Shown: positions 49,701 through 61,700 of the stretch, one piece after another
Layout: every line of letters starts with the position of its first letter
Numbering within the stretch: position 1 is the first letter of the stretch
From: Lepidurus packardi
Taxonomy: Eukaryota; Arthropoda; Branchiopoda; Notostraca; Triopsidae
Length of the DNA stretch: 64,000 nucleotides
Assembly: GCA_023053545.1 (NCBI GenBank)
Contig: JAKZAN010000001.1
Span: 8,266,565 to 8,330,564 of the forward strand
Reading direction: 5' to 3'
Program-made: the position numbers and the translations under genes
The notes under the pieces: model-generated
The model's input: the letters and a program-made list of their open reading frames with translations, nothing else
Database searches by the model: none
Told to the model about the DNA's origin: nothing

Positions 49701-52700
49701 GAATTTTCTCAGGCTTGACATCCTTCATGACACAGACAGCTGCCATAACGATTTTAATAGGCTTAGGAGGGTTTTTCATGGATTTCACCAGGGTAACGTC
49801 GGCGGGCTTCAATGTATCCAACGCGGCCAAAGCAGCTATAAATGATTTCAATAGTTTAGTACATCTTTGTACTATAGCCACGTTCGTTTTGTACGTTCGA
49901 CTTAAACTTAGACTAGACAAACTTTCTTGACTTAGGCTTATAAGCGTTCGTTTTAGTCTAATCTTTGAAAGTTTACGGAAGTCCACTTGGAAATTCTTGA
50001 GTCCAAACGAACGATTACAAGCATAAGTGTTATGTGTATGGGGATCGGGGATACGTCACGTTTTCAGTTTCATGGTTCTACGTTTTCTTTTCCCCATTTT
50101 GAGATGTTTTTTCGGAGGGTGAGGGAGAATGGCAGTCCGTTTAGAGGAGAGTAGAGAGATAGTTGATCAAAAAGAAGTCTGTAGAGAAGGGTTGAAAGAG
50201 TGCGGCAAGTTTATTGAAGAACAGCAGTATATTGCTGACTTCAGAAGTGGCGAATTAACCGCTTATGAAAGTCAAATACATCCGTTATTTTGTTTCTGCT
50301 AAAACGGTTTCGTGCAATTTAACAATCAGCGGTGGGATTTGCTACCTGGCTTCGTGTACACCTTGTCACGTATGCAAGCCTCGCAAGCTATACGAACGTC
50401 CGCAGTAGCGCAAGCAGACCGGATAAGTCTGTCCTCGATCTGGAAACGGTGCTGGAAAGTGGAAGAACTGAAGCTAGTCTGAAAGTACTGGAGATAGTTT
50501 CACGTGTGGTTTGACTTCCTAGATTTTGCCATAGGATACGATGGCGACTGCCGGATTGAAGGCTCTCATCAACCCACCGGTGTATGACGGCACCGGAGAT
50601 TTTGGACAATTTCTATCAGGTTTACTTACAGTGTCCGTAGCAAATGGCTGGACAGATAACCAATGTAGGCGCATATTACCTGCCCTACCAGAGGAATCGG
50701 CGGAGGCTGCCTTACAGAACCTGGAGCCTATCCCGGAATCGTTGGGAGCTTTAGAAGAAGCCCTGTTGGGAGTTTTTTCACCCAGGAAAGCACAACGTCT
50801 TTATTTGACCGAGTTTTACAATCGCAAACTTTTGCGGGAAGAGACAACGCATGCCTATGCAGCAGACCTGAAGAGACTTTTCAGAGCTGCAAATCCGGAG
50901 ATTAGTGAGAAAATCACCCTCGAAAAGTTCGTTATGGAGCAATTTGTAAAGGGCCTGCCAATGGACTGGCGAGCTCGTTTTTACGATGCCCAGATTTGCA
51001 CGCTGACCGGCTTAATAGAGAAACTCAACACGTGGCGGATTTCACAAGAGGCTGTGCGTCAGACGGAAAAAGGGACTATCAACCGGAAGACAGCGAGCGG
51101 AAGGTACCCTAAGTATGCTACGGGGAATCGTTGCAACGGCAACCAGAAGACAGATCTTGTCTTGTGCATCCGCGAAGATCGATTTCGCGCGGAACAAAAT
51201 GTGAGTTATTCGGAATCCAATTACAGCCTAGCGACTTTCGTGGAGCTGTAAGAGTGCGTGAGTTGAACATAGTCGAGCCGGAGTCGGAAGTCTTGGTCGC
51301 GACGACCGTCAGGAGGCCATTCAGCACCCGCCGACTGGCTGCCTCAGAAGTGTTATTCATGGATCCAAGCCGCCGAGCTAACGACAAGGTCCTACTAGTG
51401 TGCCGGTCCTGTATCGCAGAAGGGGCGGATGTGGTGCCGGTAAGTTTGCTAAACCTGATGTCGGAACGCACTGAAGTCGGACCAGGAGAAGAACTCCGAG
51501 AAATAAGTATAGGCGATTTAGCAGATGAGGTGCTATCTCCTGTGGAACGCGACAAGACGGATAGTGATGGAAAAGCATTGAGGTTAGATCATCTGAAGGG
51601 AACCCAACATCAGCAAGCCCGCGGGGTTTTAAAGCAATTTGAAGACGTATTTTCATTTGACGGCGAGATCGGAAGAGTAAAGGATTTCGCGCACAGGATC
51701 GAGACGCATGGTCCGCCCATTAAGCAACGAGCATACCGAACACAGGTCCACCTACGTGGAATAGTGAGGCACCAGCTCGAGGGCATGTTGGCCAGCAGCG
51801 TGATCGAGCCGAGTACGTCACCGTGGGCGAGCCCGATCGTACTCGTACGGAAGAAGGACGGATCGTATCGGTTCTGCGTGGACTTCCGCCGGGTGAATGC
51901 GGTAGTGACCAAGAAAGACAGCTACCCGTTGCCTCGTATGGACGACCTCTTGGCAGCCGTGGGTAAAGCTCGATGGTTCACCAGCCTGGATCAGCGTTCA
52001 GGGTATTGGCAGGTCGCAACGGAGGCGGAGTCGCTGGAAGTGACGGCGTTAACGACGGGCGAAGACTTGTTTCAGTTTACAGTCTTACCTTTCGGTCCGA
52101 GCAACGCGACAGGGACGCTCCAACGATTCATGGACTGTCTTATGAAAGGCCTGAGATGGAACTCGGTCCTGATATATCTGGATGACGCATTAATTTTTAG
52201 CCCTAGTTTTGAGCAACACCTGGTAGACGTAGAAGAACTACGGGGACGGATCCGGAAGGGGGGATTAAAGCTTAACCCTAGCAAGTGCCATTTTTTCACG
52301 CGAGAGGTGGTGCTTCTGGGCCATACCATCAGTTCGTGAGGTTTGAAGCCTGCCCTCGATAAGGTTGCGGCCATAGCCAGTTGGCCTACTCCGGCCTGCG
52401 TTCGCGATGTAAGAAGGTTTTTAGGCCTGAGCGGGTATTACAGACATTTTATACCCAACTTTGCGCTGATGGCAGCACCCCTTGTTAGCCTCACCCGTAA
52501 GGAGACAACATGGTGTTGGTCCAAAACAGACGTCGCTGCGTCGCTGAGCTACGCAACGCCTTGACGAAGGAGCCGGTTTTGAGAAGCGTAGACCCCGAGC
52601 GACCATTTTGGTTGACGACCGACGTCAGCAAAGAAGGATGGGGCGTGGTCTTGTCCCAGAAGGACGAAGCCGGCCAGGAATATGCAGTGTCCTTCGCGTT

Positions 52701-55700
52701 TGAGTTGTGGAAAGCGACCGAACGTAATTACAGCGTTGCCGAGCAAGAGATGTTGGCCGTGATCAGAGGCATTGCGAAGTACCGACATTGCCTGTTGGGG
52801 CGGGAATTTACGGTGATAACTGATCACCAAGCCCTAAAGTATTGGAAAACGATGAGTTTGGACTCACCTCGTATCGTCCGTTGGGTTGGATGGCTGGCCC
52901 AGTACGATTTCAAGCTTCAACATCAGCCGGGCGAGAAGATCCCCATGCGGATGCCTTGTCCCGTGTTCGCTGCCAAATCACAGCTGGCACGAACTTAAAG
53001 GAGGCCATGGACAAATCGACCGATTTTGTCTGGTTAAGGAAGTACTTAATGGCTAGCAACTGAGCAAGCATCGGAATGGAGAGGGATAAACCACCATCGC
53101 AAGAATTGGGATTCTACATGGGCGAGCTGGAAAAGTATGCTGTTCAAGACGAGCTTATCGTGCGAGGTTCGGCAAACCAGTCGGAAGTGGGACAGCCACA
53201 GATCTTAATTCCTCCGGGAGCTCGAACTGATATCATGCAGTTGGCTCACGGCGTACCAACCGCTGCCCACTTAGGAGTCAGAAAAATAATGTCGAGGATC
53301 ACCCCACATTATTTTTGGCGTGATCTCAAGAAGGATGTACGAGCGTACGTTCGGTCCTGTACGCAGTGTTTGCTCGTTAAGCAGAACCTCAAGCCCACAA
53401 AAGAGTGTCGCGGGACAGTTCCCATTTTGGGGGAGGTATTTACTCAGATCTCCATGGACATACTGTCCGTACCCAGTAGCGAGTGTTGCAAGCGCTACGT
53501 CCTAGTGGTCTCAGATTTGTTCAGTAAGTGGGTAGAGACGTATGCTTTAGAGGATCAGACGGCAGAGACAGTTGCCGCGTGTCTGTTGGACTACATATGT
53601 CGCTATGGAGTACCTGAGGGTATCCTAACCGACCAACGGACCAATTTCGAATCTAAATTAATTCGGATCATCTGCCAACGACTAGGAATAAAGAAGATTC
53701 CGACGACGCCATACCATCCGGCAGGTAATACCATACCATACCATACCATTCGGTCAGACGGAACGATTCAATCGAACGCTTTGCGAAATGCTAGCGCAGT
53801 ATGTCGATAAGGGACGAAAGGATTGGGACTTTTGGCTCCCAGTAGTCACGATGGCCTATCGCTCTGCCGAGCGTAGCGTGACCAAATGCAGCCCGTTTGA
53901 GTTGATATTCGTTTGAGTTTTAAGTCGACTTATACTTTCGTCATAACGATTGCGGCTCTTATTTACTTTATTTTTTTAAAAAGAAAGAAAATACCTTCTA
54001 AAGCCGGTAAAGCATCTGCCAATTCAGCTTCACATTCTTGTTTCAGAGCATGGGCTTCTGCGGCTTGGATATTGGCTTGGGCCTCATCAAAACGAACTTG
54101 TTCCGACGCTTTCTCTACTTCGCCTGATTCGCGTTCAATCGCAACCATCATAGCGTCCGTAGCTGCTGAAGCTTCCACTAATTTGGGCTGCAATAAGGAC
54201 AATTCCTTTTGCATGCGGTCCACCTGTAACGCTGCTTGAGCTAAACGCGTCAAACCGCTGCAATAACGGTCTCGGCCTATTTGAATTGACTTTTGCTGCG
54301 CCGCCATTAACGCCTTAAAGGCGCCCAAAAGGCCTAAATACGAAGCTGGAGTCACATACACCGGTCTACCGAGTTGCACACTGAACTGCTGAGACATGCG
54401 ACTAGAAAGAATCATGCAAATACAGACGTATAGAATAAGGACTGCAAGTGAGTACCTGGAAGTAGTGTGAAAGTGTTTGCAGACTTTCACTATAGACTCT
54501 TTCGTACCATACGATAAATCTACGGATTTTAAGAAGCTCTCAGCCACTTTTTCCAACGCTTCTTCAGGCCATGCCTTAAACAAATAAGAATATGCATACA
54601 TAAAAGGAAGTTTGGCGACGAGTCGAAATTACTTCGAACCAATCAATAGTGCAGCAATTGATGAGAGACGGGAAATACCGGACACTATCCCTGAGGGCAG
54701 ATCCTAGGGGACTAAAGGCGAGAACGAGATGGAGACGGTCTCTTACTTGCTGTATGAAATACTGGTAGAGTAACAATGGACTGGCTTCACCTTGTGGTTC
54801 ATTTTGTCTATAGAAAGACCTCACCAACTAGGAATGGAAAATATAATCTATGTTGAGTACATAAACGAGGCTAACGCCAAGGATTCCAGGGAAACTGACT
54901 TCAATAACTTCTTGTTTCTCTTCGACTGTGAATAAATTCGCTATTTCCCCGCCATTCAGCAACGCATCCACGTCTTGCAAAAACGCTGTTTGCTGCTGTA
55001 GTTGCATATCTAGTAACAAGAAAACCACGTCTTTTCCTTGTGCGCCTGCAGCTCGTATGGCTCTTTTGACATCATCACGCCACTCTTGAATTCCTACAAA
55101 TCCAAACAATTGTATTACGATCAATTTAGTCACTGTTATTGCAATTACCATAGTTTGGTTTTGACGTGGGTTGAAACAAAGTAAACCCAGCCATAGAAGC
55201 TGCTAATTTGGTCAAGGACTGACGACCAGAGCCACCTACACCAATCAAGAGGGCATGGCCTCCAGGAATCCGTAATACGCGGCTAATGCGACTCAAATGT
55301 TTAATGACGTACCTCAGAAGTTTACAGAAAAGCGTTATAAGAAAAGTATACATATTTTGAGGGGGAAACAAACTTACTTAAAAACGATGAGGTCTAAATG
55401 GGTTTTGTTTGTATTGTTGTAGTCCACCACATACGATTCCATAACGCGATGAAGCTTATGCAAATCGTGGATTTCTTCGTAAACTCGGTCTTCGTGCAGC
55501 AAATCCGGAGTCAGGTAATCTCCATACAATAAATGCTGCAAATTCGACATGGGCACCTATAATAATAAAAGACATTTGGTTTCTAACTCCGCAAAAGAAA
55601 ACTAAAGTGAATTGAGAATTTTAGTATTTTACTTTGCCATCCACACGTCCCAGATGTTCGAAATTGACATCGAAATTCTCTTTAAAATGCGACCTGACAC

Positions 55701-58700
55701 TATCTCTTAACAGACTGTATAACCACTGCGAATCTTCTTCGCCGACTAAACGATCTCCAAATACTCTCAATACTTCATGGACCCACAACCTGCAAAAAAC
55801 AATGAAGATTCAGACATTTAATGCTCTCGTAATTTAATGCTCACCTTAGAAATTGTTTGCGAGTATTCACAGCTTCCTTTTTCACCAAACAACACCCCAA
55901 AATTACTCGAGCGAAATCTCTCAGATTAAAAATATAATGGGATTTGGCCGGAGTGGGTAGCAAAGTTTTTAGCGCTGAACGATAGATTTCTAAAGTCCCA
56001 CTTACGACTGCGCCTATGGCGCTGAACATATCTGGCGCAAAACTGCCATTCTAACAAAACGAAATAATTGCTTTTAATATGGTACAAATATCGTAAAAAA
56101 TAAATAATGCTAATATAATAATCATAAATATCGTAAAAATTTACTTTCAAATGCATGGAAAGAATCGTAGAAAATATATGAGTCATGGTGGCGTCCGAGA
56201 AAGGATTCACCGCAATCGTTAGAAAATGACGAAGGAAGCGAGGGCTAACTTCTTGTCGACTACCGCCAGGTGGTCCCATCGCAGCAATCCACTGAATATC
56301 TTGCAAAATTAAAGGCGTAGCGTCTTTTCGATCGTACCTAAGATATTTAAAATATTCTATTTTACAACTGCTACTGTTTGAAATTTCAACACATTTTAAT
56401 AAGAAATAGTTTAATGACAATTCAGTTACCATTGTTGATGATCAAAGTATTGCCTCAGCAACTCTAGAGGTGGTTGGGCTCCGTAGACTTCTTTACAAGG
56501 CATATTGACGTCATCGATGAACACCAAACATTTCTTGCTTGGCGGTGGACCTAGAACTCCCTTTTTTCTCCTCTCCAGCTTCGTTACAATCAAATCCTGC
56601 ATAAAATCAACAAATTTACTTATTTTCTTTGCAGAAACTAAAATTATCAGCAAACAGCTACTTGAACTTGCGCTGCAGTGGTTTGCGCAGTGAATGTCAT
56701 GGATAAATGCGTGAAGTTTTGTGGATTTAACGCGTTTAACTTTTCTTGGATCGAAATAGTTTTGCCGGTACCTGTCGGTCCCACCAACAACAAAGGAATA
56801 CCGTTGCTGATACATATTTCCAGCAGAAAATTTGTCCTTCATAATTATGAAAAGACGATAACTAACTTGATTTTCATTTTTCTTGTACTTCGCATTTTTA
56901 CCTGGCAGTATCGATGGTCGGCACAATTAAACGTCGCAAATTGGTAGTATCAGGCACAACTATATTTCGTACAGTTTCCGCCCATTGTTTCCATTGTCCA
57001 CGCTGTTTATACTCGTACACGTAGTCATATAAAGTTCCGTCAGATGGCAAATGACACTCCCAACGCCCCAAACCGGGCGGGAAAGGAAACTTGTCATTTT
57101 TTCCTACCAAATTGGTTGTACATTCCAGCTTTTTCCCTTATTTTTGATCCGTTACCTGTAAGTATACTCCTAATGAAGGTATCGAATTTGATGCGTGAGT
57201 CCGCATCCAAAACGCCTCCGACTGTCCAAGTCAAACTGAATAAAAACGATGCTTGGAGCCATGCGCGGCCATAACGCACATCCTTAAGTCCCGCGCAGAC
57301 GCGGTTCATCAGTGATTGCACCATATGGAACAAAAACCTGTAAAGTGAGCAAGTTCTTACTTTGTTTTGTTTGCTTTTTTGTCTCTCAAGTCGAACATCG
57401 AACCTGACTTTGCCATTATCTTCTGTGGCCACTAACTGTTTGCCAAATTTGTGGATCCAATTCAAAGATGTGGGGATAATCCAATTCGCTAAAATGCTAA
57501 TTTGCTGATCCAAAGCTGCTTTCCAGTTTTGCCCAACAATTGGCGCCCTTTTCCAGGCCAGTAATACCGGCAACCACCCTAGATCGCCTGGATCGACATA
57601 AACCATTCCGCAACGCGAAACCGTAGCGGGTGATGCCTTTAAAGAACATTTGAAAACTGAACAATAAAATCTACCGAGAAAGCTTAAATTTTATTTGATA
57701 TTTTACCTGGGAAAGGTCCATAACTTCGAAAATAACAGACATGCTAGGCGAAACTTGAATAATTTCGCCGGAGGTTAAGCATAGTTTTTTGTTGTCGTCC
57801 AGTACTGTATTCAAATTTTCGATCCAAACCGCATCGACGGGTCCATCAAAGATAACCCATTTACGGCCGGGTAAATCTGACGTGGCAAGTTCACGGAAGA
57901 TCATGGATACAATACCGTCAACCCATTCATGGGTTATGGGATCAAACTGACCAAAAAGTAAGCCAGGGGTCACCGCTTTCGGGTTCAGAATGCGGTAAGT
58001 TACACCAAGATCAGGCTGATTCTCCTTTTCGGCCAAATAGTTTAACGCTCCAGACAGAACTTGCAACACAGTACTTTTTCCGCCCATGGGTCGTCCTACC
58101 AACATAAAACCGTGACGCACAATCATAGTTTCATACATCTGAATCACTTTCTGGCAAAAGCGTTCCGTCGCTTCCAATCCTTTTGCAAGACATACCTATT
58201 TTTTTTTAAATAGACAAATCGGTTTTGTATGTACATAACTCTCTTATTTACGTGACGAATCGCCGACTGAAGAGCCATGTGTTGGGAATCTGGCAAGGCT
58301 ATTCCTGGAAACAAGTCGGCTATGATCCCCTGAAATAACGCCAAGTCACCAGCCAGAAATTTTGGTAGATTCACGTCCGAAAGCGATCTTAGGATCAACG
58401 ATTCTTCTGAATCATCCAAATTTTGCACTTTCAAATTACCAGCCGCTACTAGCACTGCCTTTACAGCACGCATTCCTGACAAATGATAAAAAAGCGAAAA
58501 TTACAAAAAGACATAATTTTAAGGTCTTTTTTCCGAAAATCCATAAAAAAAAACTTTAAATTCTACGAAGTTTTAAATTCTTTTTTTTTTTACAAAATTT
58601 TAGAAATTAATTTCTTTTTACAAAATCTTACAGAAGAAAATATTGTGCAAAGTTTTATAAATTAAATTTGTTTACACATTTTTACAAAATAGTACAAAAA

Positions 58701-61700
58701 TCTGATTGGAAGTACCATAATCGTAATGGTTCTGAGTTGATAACTGTTCAGAGCAAAGTTTGTATGTAGTAACGATCTTCACTGCCAGATTACGAGCATC
58801 CGTGAATCCATACGAATACAAAGAAATTTCGCCAATCATAGAATAATCTGGAATCATCATAGCCACAGTTCGAAACAGGACCTACACAATCACAATGGGA
58901 TTATTTGAGCTTTCTTTTTTCTTTAAGAAAATTACTCTTAAATTATCCGGTAGTTCTGAACGTCCAGCATAACCGGGGTTCATGGTCACGCAGACAAAAC
59001 ACATAGGATTCAACGTAAGTTCCGTTCCATCAAAGATAAACCTGGAAGCTTTGCTCTGCATAGCGGTCAAAATGCAAAGCATTTGCTGCGCCACTACAGA
59101 TAAAACCTCGGCTTCGATCCGGTTAAACTCATCGAAACATGCCCATGCCCCCGAACATGCCAATCCTTTAAAAAACTGGGGAAAATTAAGAAAATTCTCA
59201 AATACTGAATTATTTTTCTTCCTAAAGCTTATTCAAATTAATTTTTCAATATCTGTGCATAAATGTTTTACTAACTTTGGCCATGGCAACGTAATCTAGT
59301 CCATCGGAACAGTTGAATACGATACAATGCACAGCCAACGCTTTAGCCAAGTCTTTGGTGGTTTCAGTTTTGCCCGTACCAGCCGGACCTTCTGGTGCTC
59401 CACTTAAGTGTAAGCTATAAGCCCCAATTAGCGTCCGATAACACCGATCCGTTAAGGGCGTGATGACTAGTCTGCCCGTATTTCCCAGGTATTCATAAGC
59501 GTAGCGTAAACCAGCGTTTATCATCCGCACGCCAATGTAATTGCCCTCCCAGTAGTACCTATCAAACAACAAGGGTCGAATTCAATGCTTTTATTAGGAC
59601 GTTTAAGGGGAAGATCACCTTAATTGGGCAATCCAATTAAAATCTTGCTCAGCAGACACCTGTCGATCAATTAGTTCCTGTACTACATCACGGGTATGCA
59701 CTTCGGTGACAAGCAAAGCACCTAAAGTGATTCGAGCGAGCGTTGGAAGTGGCGTTCGCACCAACTCGGCACTTTCGGTTAACTGATCCTACATTTAGAG
59801 CAAAATCAGGTTAAAAACCGGGCGAAATGGACAGAGTAACACCTGAAGTTGTTTCCAGTATTGTTTTAATGCACCTGGACCATTTAAAATGGCTTTCGAG
59901 ATTGCAGCGGTCCACAAAACTTGGGAAGCACACAGAATGGCCTGTCCAGGGGAGTTAATGACCCAATCTCTTCTCAGTTGAGTGGAATTCGACTCCAAAG
60001 CTTGCATAATTACATGCTGAACCGCTGTTTTCATGGACGTTTGCACCTTTTGCACAAAGAAAATAATTATTTTAACAGTCTTAATAATTATTTAATAGTC
60101 TTAATAATTATTTAATAGTCTTTATAATTATTTTAATAGAAAATAGTTAATAGTCTTCTTTAAAGTCACTATTTACCTCTAGTAGCCATTGTTCTACACT
60201 GCCTTGTGCTTCAGCAGTGCTGATGTTCTTCAAAAACGGTATTCGCTCGCCTTGGGGACTGAACATAGCTAAGATATTCAGATCTTCATCGAAATCCAAG
60301 GCTGAGATGCCTTCGAAGCACTTCTTCAGATGGGGCTGAACCCGTAACGGATCTTTTGTTTCCGAGAGAATTTCTAGCATTTCCTCATTGGACAGGAAGA
60401 AGAACCTACACGAAGACTTGCTAATAAGAACGTAATAACTAAAACAAGGTTTGATTTTACCTCGAAAAATATAAGCGCTTTTTGTCCAAGTAGGCGTTTA
60501 CACCAAAATTAATTTGTTCAAGTAACTCAGAACTGGTTAATAACTGCTCTAACATGCCTTCACTGCCAGCTGTCTGCATAACTAACGGACTTAACAGTAC
60601 TTGATCCATTACAGTCTTCCATGAGCAGTCGACAATCTATGAAAGTGTTAATAACGGAAATAAACAACTTGATAAGGAAAGAAAAGTATTTGCATTTCTT
60701 ATTACCTGAAATAATTTTCCTTCCTCTGGCATCTGATCAACAATGTTGGGAGAACTGAAAATGGGCTCCAAGTAAAGCCATTGGCTTTGCACGGACAACC
60801 ATTCGTCAATAGTATGCTGAATCCTAAGCAATCTGCCCTCCCATGCCATAATTTGACCTAAATTACAAACGTTTAAATAGAAATTCGGCAAAGCGACAAA
60901 AGGACGACTCGAAGAAAGGACTCCGTGTACCCGACACAAGGATGCAGGGACCAGACTGAAGAGCGCTAGGTCCATACGCTTTTAAAGGACCAATAGAATT
61001 TCAAGATTAAAAGCCGCTGCACATTGATTAAGCGCTAACGAGGTTAGACAATGCTTAAGCCATAGTAAAAAATACGTCACAAGGTTAGGTTAGGCTAGGT
61101 GTCCTGTCGGGGTCCGGAGTCCTTGTGACATATTTCTTTAATACAGCTTAAGCCCTTTGTAATCTCGTTGGCGCTTAACCAATGAGCAAAGACTTTTTAA
61201 ACTCAAAATTCTATTGGTCTCAAAATTCTATTGGAAAGATTATGGGCCTGGCGCCCTTTCGTCGGGCCCGGCGTCCCTGTGTCGGGTACATTTAGTCCTT
61301 CTGTCGAGTCGTCCTTGTGTCTTCTTCCCCAAGATACACCTCTACATCTGGGTAATTACCTTCTACGGGCTTTACAAAGGGAGACCCTTTCATTGTCTGG
61401 GTTTTCACCAAATGGTCATCAAGGAAGGTCTGAATATCGTCCACCGAAGCCAAAATAACAGTTTCAGAATCTCTAAAGCGAAAAATATTACACCTTTTTA
61501 CACGACATTTCATAAAGAATTTCGAAACTGACCTGTAACGAGTTGTAGCGAAAGCTACTCCGTTCCACTCGTCCAGCATAATCTTCATGCCTCTTTCCAA
61601 GCTGAATTCCTTACTAGCCGCTCCACTAATAACTTCAAACCTTGTTAAAATTATAAAAAAAAAGTATATAAAAAAAGCTTGAGCTTATTTTTCAAGTTAG

